DNA from: Isohypsibius dastychi
Taxonomy: Eukaryota > Tardigrada > Eutardigrada > Parachela > Isohypsibiidae
Reading direction: 5' to 3'
DNA length: 11,330 nt
Assembly: GCA_034696485.1 (NCBI GenBank)
Contig: JAQIWT010001324.1
Span: 1-11,330 of the forward strand
Translations under genes and position numbers: made by a program
In this document: one piece after another, positions 1-7,638 of the stretch
Position numbering within the stretch: the stretch's first letter is position 1
Layout of the letters: every line of letters begins with the position of its first letter
The notes under the pieces: generated by a model
What the model saw: only the letters and a program-made list of their open reading frames with translations
Databases searched by the model: none
What the model was told of the DNA's origin: nothing

Positions 1-1953
1 GTTGTCGTCATGATGAAAATCGGTGGCTATTCGGAACTCATCAAGAACTTTCCCTTGGTCAAACCAAAGCATACGTTAATCAATCAAACAAGCTGTTCAA
101 CAGTTCCTCCGAATTTCCTTCACCTTCTTCGTGGAGCAGAAGACCCTGAGCTTCCATGGCCAGGAATTTTGTTTGGATTAACAGTCTCGTCTATATGGTA
201 CTGGTGTGCTGATCAAGTCATTGTACAAAGAGTTCTCGCAAGCAAGAATTACTCTCATGCCAAAGCGTCCTGTGTGGTGGCCGGGTATCTCAAGCTCCTT
301 CCACTGTTCTTTATGGTTCTCCCTGGAATGGCAGCCAGAGTTATATTTCCTGGTAAGTCGGATTTTGTTTCAGAGTTGTATTTCGAACTACAACCGTGCT
401 GGTATTTGGTGAACAATAGTAAAGGTCACCGAAATATTAACAGGTGTCACTGCAAATCTTAATTGCTCAACATTTCGACCAGGTTCCGAAACTATTACAG
501 GGATCCTCATACGATTTTCTTCGTATTTCAGACGAGGTAGGCTGCGTGGATCCAGATATATGCGAAAAAGTGTGCGGCTCCAGAAATGGCTGCACGAATA
601 TTGCGTATCCAAAGCTGGTCCTTGAACTAATGCCGCAGGGTAAGATGTAATAACAGCTTCAATTTTATTCTGAAACATTCATATTAAAATATTTCTGCAT
701 GATATTCATCTTTTATAACAGGTTTACGAGGACTGATGCTGGCGGTCATGGTAAGATGTCTTGATCGACATCGGTGAAACCGAAATTATTATACTCTTTG
801 AAAACCAGATGGCCGCGCTAATGAGTTCCCTCACATCGATTTTCAACAGCAGTTCAACCATCTTCACTATGGATATCTGGAAAACAATGCGAAGTCATGC
901 TTCTGAGGTCGAGCTTGTTATAGTTGGACGGTAGGCTGAATACTCTTCAATCAATTCCACCAAGCTAAGAATTGCTTGCCTGAACCTGAAGGGTCTTCAC
1001 GGCGGTCCTCATCGTCATTTCGTTTTTCTGGGTAGGAGCTTGTTTAAAGTGTCGTTAAATTATTTTTCACCATAAAAAACCTGTCTGCTAGATTCCGGTT
1101 ATCGAAGCTTCTAAAGGGTCTCAGCTGATGAACTACACTCAATCGATTACAAGCTACCTAGCTCCACCAATTGCATCAGTTTACTTTCTCGGAATATTCT
1201 ACAAACGCGCAAATGAGCAGGTATGTCTGCACGCAACATTACAGAGTTAAATTAAACATCAACTTACAGGGAGCATTCTGGGGTCTGATAGTGGGATTGG
1301 TAATCGGCGTAATCCGTTTCGTCTTGGAATTCTTCGTGTATCCGGCAGTTCCGTGTGGCGAGCCTGATTTACGTCCGGCTTTGATAAAAGATGTCCATTA
1401 TCTTCACTTTGGCCTGATCCTTTTCGTTGTGTGCGTTTCGGTCACAATCGGCATCAGTTTTCTGGGAGATGCCGTTCCACATCAAAGAGTAAAATACTTT
1501 ACGGCATATGACGCAAGCTGAACAGTGTTGATCTTTTACAGCTGTATCGCTTGACCTTCGAGACAAGAAACAGCCTCCAGGAGCGCTACGATTTTGAAGT
1601 CCAACCAGCGATTGTCGAGACCGGGGAGACAAAAGGTGAGTTCCAGAAAAAAATGACCTCATCATCGACAAGAGAAATATCCTCCATAGAAGACCCAAAA
1701 TGGATCCAGATGCTCCAAAAAGCATGTTGTATAATTGCTCGTGAGCCGAATCAGCCTTGTGTAAGCGAAGCCGAAAGGCAGGTCCTGGAGAAACACATGA
1801 TCTCATTATCTGAAAACAAACTGATGAAAAAACTCACTCTTATTGCGTCGCTTCTCCTGGCGGTAAATATCTTCAACCCTCTCCGTCATCATTAAACGTA
1901 ATAGATAACCTTTTCAGATGATCGGCATATTCTTGTGGGGATATTTTGCATGA
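1..1953 (+). CDS. Sodium/sugar cotransporter of the SGLT (SLC5A) family, 5'-partial
   Basis: This is a plasma-membrane Na+-coupled sugar symporter of the SGLT type, with the 5' end outside the window. Exons are 1-352, 532-639, 722-750, 809-930, 992-1031, 1092-1220, 1270-1488, 1542-1862 and 1918-1953, with eight GT..AG introns; 451 residues are visible. Aligned from memory with human SGLT1, it spans from about TM6 to the C-terminus. [12 protein letters not shown] (Tyr67/Trp68 of the fragment) and GYLKLLPLF (Lys98) keep the sugar-gate and sugar-contact residues. [18 protein letters not shown] carries the Na+-site serines, and [12 protein letters not shown] (Gln234) is the TM11 sugar site. KRANEQ|GAFWGL and VHYLHF follow, and the tail ends in GYFA like the mammalian proteins. 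The residue three before the sugar-site Gln is Asn where I recall Asp in SGLT1. A Cys-rich extracellular segment ([13 protein letters not shown]) is conserved. Sugar preference and exact SLC5A paralogue cannot be set from sequence. Confidence 0.95.
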
Positions 1954-2015
1954 GCAACACTACTTCCGGTTCATCGGCCACACCGTTCAAGAATTCGAAC
2001 TGCGTCTCCAGAATT
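1954..2015. other. Convergent 3' junction between the SGLT and RPUSD4-like genes
   Basis: Only 62 bp separate the two opposing stop codons (TGA ending at 1953 on plus, TGA at 2016-2018 on minus). I see no AATAAA on either strand inside it, so the 3'UTRs and cleavage sites must overlap the neighbouring gene or use variant signals. The two mature mRNAs are therefore probably partly complementary at their 3' ends; that is an inference from spacing only. Confidence 0.75.
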
Positions 2016-4092
2016 TCATTTTATACTGCTTCTGACATTCTCAAACATTTTCCTTCTATCAAAATCTCCCACTTTGATCTTCAAGGCGGACATTATCTGC
2101 CGGAAATACCAAGGGACTTCGGCCGAAATTATAACATTACCAGATTCATTGTACTCAGGCAAAATCAAAGTTTTCGCATGGAGAAGCATTGGCAGAGTTC
2201 GAACTTTTGCTTGGCGCATCTTCAGTTTCAACAGCATGTCCTTAGGTAGCTTCTAAGAATTACAAAACATATAAATTAATTCCTAAGCTGAAACCAAAAA
2301 CCGAACAAGCTGCTTACCTGCGGTGCAAGTTTTGTGAAGTGGGAATATTTGTGACTGCAAAGAATATTATTCTTGAATACACCAACGAAACCCAAACTGG
2401 GAAAACACTTACTCTCCGAGGATTGGGCAACTCATCCCGTAAGCCAGGTGAAGCCGAACCTGATGTTGCACACCTAATCAACATTCACCGTACATCACTG
2501 TTAAAACGCAGGAAAACTTTTAATTATACCTGTTCGGGGAGACAATTCTACCAGGGCTCCACCACCGGAAGTACCCAGGACTTTGTAGTTTGTGACAGCA
2601 CGTTTTCCAGTGTTTCCCGTCTTTTTCAAAATCAGATTCGTTGACTCCGTCCGAGCCGGTCTCAAAACGCGCTGTAAAAAAAGATGGACCAGGCTGATGT
2701 TGTGGCAGAAGGAATGAAACGCACTCTGTGAGATCCCGTTGCATCGGAATCACCAATGGGGATGTCTATCACACCTGGAAAAAAAACAAACTTCACTTTA
2801 ATAGAGAATACCTTACGAAGATAGTTACGCCACCTTCAAATGGTTCAGGCGTAGCAATGGTTACAGCCCAGTATATTTTCTTCACGGTGTGAGTCAGAAA
2901 CATATCGTGAAGCTTTGCTGCCGATTCTGGCGTCCTGTAACAGAGTCCTTTTCATATTCAAACAAAGATTACCAAGAAAATGTTCGTACCGGCCAAGGAG
3001 AACCACACCGCTTGTCTCTTTATCGATCCGATTTACAAGATGCAAGTTCGGTACGGAGCCATCTTTTACCAACCAGCGAGCCAATTCAGGAAGATACCGA
3101 GCGAGATTGTGATGGACAGTGGGGCCGCCGTGGACCGGAAGTCCATATGGTTTGTCGATGGCGACAATATCATCTGGAATTCCCACGAAAATTGTCATCA
3201 CGTCAAAAGACACCCCATAACCATCCGCTTACGTTCATTATATACAATCCTCTTTTTAAGCATTGCAATAACGTCATCAGCAGTCATTCTGTCATAATCC
3301 GGAATCAAATGCCTGTAAGTTTTGAAGCCCTTTGTGTCGAATACATCCTTGTCGGAAGTACGACCTTTTGCCCTGCCAGCAGGGGAGGAAGGAGGGTAGT
3401 GGGGTTTCTTTTTCTCGGATGATAAGAGTTTCGCCTCTTTCTCCGCGGAATCCTCAAGGATTTCCGGTTCATCCGCAGCTTCCGGCTCGGCGGCTTTACG
3501 TCTGATTTCCCGAACCACTTCAAGAGCAGTTTTCGGTCTGTTTTTATCCTCGGGTTCTGCTGAAACGGTTCGGTTAGTTTTCGCTCCGATATGGTCATGT
3601 TTCTTTCCGACTTACCGGAGACAACCGCATTTTGTTTCACGTATGAGCGATCTTTCTTCTCGGCAAATCCTTTAGCTTGAATGGTTTTCACACCAGCTGG
3701 TGCAGGTTGCTTTTTATTGTTCTGATTGAAATCTTTGAAGAAACTTTTTTGAGGGTGTCTGTTCGATTCCGATCCACGATCAAATTTCCGAGACTGTGAT
3801 CTGGTGCGATTTTCTTCAGATGAATAATCGTCTGGCTTTTCCTCAGACATGCTCCGTCTAGATGATGACACTTTTCTGGCTAGAAAAAAAATTTAATTCA
3901 GTTTGAAAGAGCGAAGCTATTCGAACAGACGGAAAATACAATTAAAATAAAGCTAACAGCCAGCTCACCTTTAGCGTTCTCATCAAAATAAGTGGATAAA
4001 AAGCTGATGATTTGCCTGGAGCCGATGCAGCTCCATGTTTCCGGGCTTCCGTGCGTTATCTTCTGGAGATCAAAAGCAATATGCCGCAACAT
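2016..4092 (-). CDS. RPUSD4: RPUSD4-like mitochondrial RNA pseudouridine synthase (RluD family)
   Basis: It isomerises uridine to pseudouridine in RNA; human RPUSD4 acts on mitochondrial rRNA and tRNA. Exons on minus are 4092-3969, 3879-3616, 3559-3233, 3173-2990, 2934-2834, 2774-2725, 2671-2530, 2473-2413, 2354-2318 and 2252-2016 (1527 nt, 508 aa, all phases closing). The catalytic core starts near residue 240 with DIVAIDKPYGLPVHGGP. The active-site motif is NRIDKETSG with catalytic Asp289; the usual preceding His is Asn. The core continues through VKKIYWAVTI, GVIDIPIG, ALVELSPRTG, VQHQVRLHL and SCPILGDHKY to LLHAKTLILP near the C-terminus, as in human RPUSD4. Human RPUSD4 is about 377 aa. 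The excess is a Lys/Ser/Arg/Glu-rich N-terminal region (about residues 40-215) of no recognised fold. The first 40 residues could be a mitochondrial presequence. ATG 4092 is the first in-frame ATG after a stop. It diverges from MED6. Confidence 0.93.
2775..2833 (-). other. RPUSD4 intron 5 with a weak donor beside a stronger unused one
   Basis: On minus this intron begins GTGGCG and ends in a T-run plus CCAG. A better-looking donor (GTAAGG) lies 17 nt downstream at 2816, but using it would join in phase 0 and hit TGA as the second codon of the next exon. Only the weak upstream donor restores the family sequence, joining PFE to GVIDIP. The length (59 bp) matches the neighbouring introns. Confidence 0.7.
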
Positions 4093-4367
4093 CGCATTGT
4101 TTCTCAACCCAGGTAAAACACGCTTTCTGACGATGGTTGACTCGAATGAATTTCACAATCACATTCACAAACAAACCAGCCAAAATTTCAAAAACAATTC
4201 ATTAAATCTCTGAACCCAGGAGGCCCCCCCCCCTTTTCCGCAACATAAGCGGTGCCCCCCCCCCCTTCAAAACAAAATCTACAAACAAACGAATGTGGCC
4301 GTTTCTTTCGTGTTTGATTTCTATACGTTAATTTGTTGATAAAACCAAAGACCTCTCCGTGACAAAA
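4093..4367. promoter_or_regulatory. Divergent promoter region between RPUSD4-like gene and MED6
   Basis: This 275 bp gap separates two head-to-head start codons, so it must hold both 5'UTRs and probably a shared bidirectional promoter. Apart from the two poly-C tracts described separately, it is AT-rich, with CAAAC/CAAAA runs around 4155-4200 and 4268-4290. I see no TATA box at a convincing position for either gene. Promoter activity is inferred from arrangement only. Confidence 0.5.
4224..4265. repeat. Paired poly-C tracts flanking a small inverted repeat
   Basis: A run of 10 C (4224-4233) and a run of 11 C (4255-4265) are separated by 21 bp that contains CCGC and GCGG as a four-base inverted repeat around AACATAA. 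The opposite strand has two G-runs and so could form G-quadruplex structures; the C strand could form an i-motif. Such runs are prone to length error in sequencing, so exact counts are uncertain. A similar 11-C run lies at 10709-10719. Confidence 0.8.
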
Positions 4368-5430
4368 ATGAACGCAAAAACTTCAATGGCTGTATCGTTC
4401 CAGGAAAAGGGTAAGACAGAGCTGGACATAAAATTTCCCGGTCGCGTTTACTAGCTTTTTTTCTGAGTTTTTTTATTGTTCTAATTCCTTTCTGTTGTAA
4501 TGTATTTATGGTCCTTATTCATCCTCTGAACTGTTTAGATATGAAGCTTTCGATTTCGTGGACGAACAAAGCAAGTCCATACTTCAACTTTCTGACCTCT
4601 GGAACCGTCATGGAATATTTCTCGGATCCGGAAAATAAATTCTACGATGTCCATTCTAACAACGAAGTTCTTCGGATGCAGCGTTCTGGACCAGAAAATC
4701 TCAAGTAAGAAAAATTGTAGTAGAGACATCGAACTTGGTTGCGGTTGTTTTATGCGGCTGTTTTTGTAGGAATATGACAGGAATAGAATTTGTACTGGCA
4801 CATGCACAGGAGCCCATTCTTTTTGTAATAAAGAAACAGTATCGGAAATCTCCTCACGAAGGTAGGTGTAGAGAAACGAAAGTTCTGATTTCACCGAGCA
4901 TTTTCGCATCGAGTGGACGCTGTTTTGCAGTAATTCCAATGGCATCCTATTATATCCTCGCCGGAACTGTTTATCAATCCCCTGACCTGTGGTCTGTCAT
5001 AAATTCCCGCCTTCTCAACACTTCGCATTTCATTCACTCTGCAGCTGCAGAACTCAACAATTATGTCCGTTGTCATCCGTCGATTGGATATCACTGGGAC
5101 ATCAAACCGCCAAACAGCACAGGCGGAAGTTCCGTTTCGTTTGTTCCTTCTGATCCTCTTCGCAAAGCGCCTGAGGAAACTGGCACGCAGTTTCAGAGGA
5201 AGAATGTTGACAGTCTTCTCGGATTTCTTACACATCAGTTCCCATTTAAGCCCATGCAGGCCACGCAGCATCCTTTCGGGCCCCGCATTCTGCCGGAAGT
5301 CAGTCCTGCAGCAAGCGTGAATCCTGTCGTACCTCCTGTTGCTGCTGCTGTGGAACCAGCAGTAAAACCGAGTAAGACAGTCAAGACTGAAGCGTCGGAT
5401 GTTATAAATTTGGCAAAAACTTCAAGATGA
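4368..5430 (+). CDS. MED6: Mediator of RNA polymerase II transcription subunit 6
   Basis: MED6 is a nuclear Mediator head-module subunit that helps couple activators to RNA polymerase II. Exons are 4368-4410, 4539-4704, 4770-4861 and 4931-5430, giving 266 aa (human about 246). The N-terminal MED6 domain is clear: ISWTNKASPYFNFLTSG (human ISW..WIPILNSG), EYFSDPENKFYD, NNEVLRMQR, then GIEFVLAHAQEPILFVI (residues 74-90), SPHEVIPMASYYILAGTVYQ, and SPDLWSVINSRLL. HPSIGYHWD matches the HPSKGYWWH region of human MED6. FQRKNVDSLLGFL matches the FQRQRVDALL helix. The tail is Pro/Ala/Val/Lys-rich and looks disordered. ATG 4368 follows AAAA and starts a 14-codon first exon ending phase 1 at a GTAAGA donor; a second in-frame ATG lies six codons in. 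An AATAAA overlaps the stop codon. It is divergent from the RPUSD4-like gene and convergent with the peflin-like gene. Confidence 0.95.
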
Positions 5431-5435
5431 ATAAA
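5430..5435 (+). promoter_or_regulatory. AATAAA overlapping the MED6 stop codon
   Basis: The last A of the TGA stop is the first A of AATAAA. If used as the polyadenylation signal it would give a 3'UTR of only some 15-30 nt. No other AATAAA was noticed on plus before the peflin-like gene, though I did not scan exhaustively for variants. Function is inferred from the motif alone. Confidence 0.45.
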
Positions 5436-5782
5436 ATCGCGTTCCTAAAATCAATCCCATCGCAGACAATGCACCTCATTACCGCTGTTTTTGTTCTTTT
5501 TCGCACTCCTTGGTGAAAAATAACGTTGGAAATTCTCGTATGAAAAATCTTCCTTGTACAAGATTTTCATTCGGAACTCTGTCCGAAAGTCGTGCCATGA
5601 ACGAGCATGAACTGCAAAACTCAAAATGATACGTTTTTGCGCAGCAAAATCCCAGTCGTTAATTGCGGCTTGGAAAACATGAGCTAATTAAAATGGAGCG
5701 AAAAGTCCAATCATAGTCCATAGTAGAAAACGTTCATATGAAGAAGGGGCATTCCGAAAAATGGCAAGAAGCACAGGGCAAG
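5436..5782. other. Convergent intergenic spacer between MED6 and the peflin-like gene
   Basis: About 350 bp lie between the two opposing stop codons. I see no long open frame, no RNA gene and no repeat. It presumably carries the 3'UTR of the peflin-like gene on minus and any MED6 3' flank on plus. T-rich patches near 5485-5500 are the only compositional feature. Confidence 0.6.
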
Positions 5783-7232
5783 CTATCTTTGATTTATCCA
5801 GGCTGTCAAGTATGCCTCGTACGAAGCCGGATACGGATTCTTGGCGTGCTCTTTAGCCAAAGCGTTCACCATGGCTAAAAATCGACAAGTTGGATTGACA
5901 AACGATAAAAGGTCAATAGTACTATTTAACGAACCGGAAGCGTATATAAAAGCATCCAGATTGATCTCGCTGCCTGATGAATTGTCAAAACGGCGGCACA
6001 GATTGCGACAAAAATCCAGAGAAAAATTATAATTCATTCCGGTAAATGCCTGAAAAATTAACATATACAGTACAGTACCTTTATTCTTATGGATAACGAA
6101 AAGCTGCCACAAAATCACGCATGCTTACCGACTGGATCTCGTTCACGTCAATCGTACCAGAGTGGTCCACATCATACCGATCAAATACTTTTTTCCATTC
6201 CTGCGATCAAACAATACTGTAGAAGTGAAAATCGAAAAAAACTGGATGGTTCGATATACCTGCACGTATTTTTTGAGACCGGAAAATTCTTCGAACTCAA
6301 TTCGATCTGTAACAAAACAAATTCTCACTGAACTCTGTAAACAAACACGAATATTTCTCAAACCCCATTCTCCACACCATATAGATGTACTGTAACAAAA
6401 CTCACCGTTCAGGTTACGGTCGAACATTTTCAACATCATCTGGATGGTATCCATGTTAAAAGGACTCCAGTTGTCGTTCAACAGAGCCTGCCTGAGCTCT
6501 TCCGACGTTATAAATCCGTCACTGAACAAAACAAAATCAAACATAATTAAAAATTTTACCTGGTTTCAAGCATTCAGGACAAGCGTGCCAAAACTTCTCG
6601 TGACCCATAGCTTACAAGTTTAATCTTACTTATTCTCGTCGACCGCAGAAAACCACATGCGCAGTTCATTTCCCTCCTCGTTCTGCTGCCAGGAAGGCTG
6701 GACATGCGAGGGAGCAAATGGATTAGCGGAATGTCCGGTGAAATTCGGAGCGTGGGCAGTCTGAAAACTCGGTTGTTGCGTACCGGAAGAGCCACTCTGA
6801 AAAGGACGGAAGAAATTCGGAGATGCCTCTGAAGAACTATGGCCAAAGTCTGGGAATAGTACTGCGGAATTTTGCAGGATTTGTGGCGGATCGGCGCGAC
6901 TGGAGGGTACACCTCCGAAAAGGTCATCGTATGCTGGGGGAGCTTCGGGATCGCCAGTTGTGCCAGCTATAAATTAAAAGATCGCCAGCTGACGTAAGAG
7001 ATACGGCGAGTATTTTGCTAAATTCGGAAATTCCAAATACGAAATTCTTACCATTTCTGTATCCAAGGGATTCATTTCTTTTCATTCCGACTTGAACGGG
7101 TGTCAAGTTATCCACGCGGTTATTACTGGCAGCCTGTTGAGTTTGCAAATGAGGTATTGAGGAAGATGTTGGCGAATCAAGAGGAGGACTGCTGTTGTTT
7201 TGGTTTTCTTCAGCAGATTGGCTGGCTCCCAT
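5783..7232 (-). CDS. PEF1: Peflin-like penta-EF-hand calcium-binding protein, predicted N-myristoylated
   Basis: This is a penta-EF-hand protein of the peflin/ALG-2 group; peflin pairs with ALG-2 and modulates Ca2+-dependent COPII export from the ER. Exons on minus are 7232-7052, 6966-6630, 6521-6406, 6306-6260, 6200-6129, 6049-5923 and 5874-5783 (323 aa). Residues 1-160 are Ser/Asn/Gln/Pro-rich and begin MGASQS, which fits the N-myristoylation pattern. EF1 (DENNDGFITSEE, about 170-181) and EF3 (DVDHSGTIDVNE, about 237-248) look fully able to bind Ca2+. EF2 (DRNLNDRIEFEE) has Asp at the usual Gly position. EF4 (DNSSGSEINLDA) lacks the final Glu. EF5 is shortened and degenerate. NDNWSPFN, MMLKMFD, the KKYVQEWKKVF segment and GMNYNFS match peflin slightly better than ALG-2. 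The last intron (5875-5922) is 48 bp and stop-free, so a 339-aa retained form is also open. Peflin versus ALG-2 orthology is not certain. Confidence 0.87.
5875..5922 (-). other. 48-bp in-frame, stop-free intron in the peflin-like gene
   Basis: On minus the segment starts GTACTA and ends ATTTTTAG. Removing it joins LNT to MVNAL, which aligns without a gap to the LQ.LT..F segment of ALG-2 and peflin. Keeping it adds 16 hydrophobic residues and no stop. It is the shortest intron in the window and its length is a multiple of three. Confidence 0.75.
6307..6405 (-). repeat. Peflin-gene intron 3 with duplicated donor/acceptor-like motif at both ends
   Basis: On minus, a 16-nt motif GTGAGTTTTGTTACAG begins the intron (6405-6390) and a near copy of 22 nt, GTGAG+AA+TTTGTTTTGTTACAG, ends it (6328-6307). 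Each copy holds both a donor-like GTGAG and an acceptor-like TTACAG. A third acceptor-like TTTACAG lies between them. The true join, AACG to ATCGAATT, is set by the EF2 reading frame. Confidence 0.7.
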
Positions 7233-7260
7233 TTGAAACTTGGATCAAACTGTAACATTC

Positions 7261-7380
7261 ATGATGGACGACGAAACAGGAAATACAGCACGTCAGCGTC
7301 CGGAATGGTTTGCAACTGAAAATACAATGGGAACTACTCCGGGAAAATCATCAGAATCAAATACCGTGGAAATGGATTGA
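7261..7380 (+). other. Short ORF of 39 codons upstream of DYNC2I1
   Basis: It begins with two consecutive ATG codons and ends TGA at 7378-7380. The peptide is acidic and polar (MMDDETGNTARQRPEW at its start) and matches nothing I recognise. It could be an upstream ORF in a long 5'UTR, an unlinked small gene, or chance. It is too short to call coding. Confidence 0.15.
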
Positions 7381-7400
7381 TTCGGATCGGATTCGGATCA
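7379..7400. repeat. Tandem 11-bp repeat
   Basis: GATTCGGATCG is followed directly by GATTCGGATCA, differing only in the last base. It sits in the divergent promoter region of the peflin-like gene and DYNC2I1. It could be a paired factor-binding site or a chance duplication. Confidence 0.6.
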
Positions 7401-7458
7401 CAAGATCATAATAAACCGCTACACACCACGTCATTAATCTGCAACGTGCGTCAAACAA

Positions 7459-7578
7459 ATGATGTCAGAGCAACAAGCCAGTCATTTTGACCCGAAAGAT
7501 GGCAGCACAAGGCTCAACCTCCAAAGAATGCCGGGTTTGCTGTTCATCAAGTTCCTGTGTAAGGAAACACAAATCTGA
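7459..7578 (+). other. Second 39-codon ORF upstream of DYNC2I1
   Basis: This ORF also starts with two ATG codons (7459, 7462) and ends TGA at 7576-7578. A GTAAGG donor-like site lies inside it at 7559. The peptide (MMSEQQASHFDPKDGS at its start) has no family I recognise. It may be an upstream ORF of DYNC2I1; spliced joins from it to the known acceptor at 7844 do not stay open into the DYNC2I1 frame. Confidence 0.15.
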
Positions 7579-7638
7579 GCTAAGTGGTGATGAAGCGATA
7601 AATTTTCAATGAAGGTGAGAACCGCATTATGAATCAAG

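Noticed and set aside
491-501. Alternative acceptor ATTACAG at the end of SGLT intron 1
   Set aside because: Joining there adds residues absent from the family and breaks the P-to-D alignment; the TTTCAG at 531 keeps it.
388-678. 96-codon open frame on minus at the left end
   Set aside because: It is the shadow of SGLT exon 2 and flanking introns, with no family resemblance.
1636-1646. GTGAGTTCCAG looks like a donor and acceptor inside SGLT exon 8
   Set aside because: Eleven bases are far too short for an intron, and the reading frame continues open to the final TM exon.
1369-1806. 145-codon open frame on minus opposite the SGLT gene
   Set aside because: It lies antisense to exons 7 and 8 of a clear SGLT, has no recognisable motif, and runs across that gene's intron.
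2520-2756. 78-codon open frame on minus that suggests a separate small protein
   Set aside because: It reads RPUSD4 exons 6 and 7 in the wrong frame across an intron; the spliced model restores family motifs.
2889-3422. 177-codon plus-strand open frame over the RPUSD4-like gene
   Set aside because: It is antisense to four exons of a gene with clear conserved motifs, and its peptide has no recognisable features.
3305-3871. 188-codon minus ORF taken as one exon with a start at 3871
   Set aside because: The codon at 3871 is GTG, and the ORF reads through an intron (3560-3615). Splicing connects it to an upstream exon and the catalytic core.
4224-4265. Poly-C tracts as a bacterial-type terminator, telomere repeat or CRISPR element
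   Set aside because: The flanking genes are intron-bearing eukaryotic genes, the runs are not a repeated unit, and there are no spacers.
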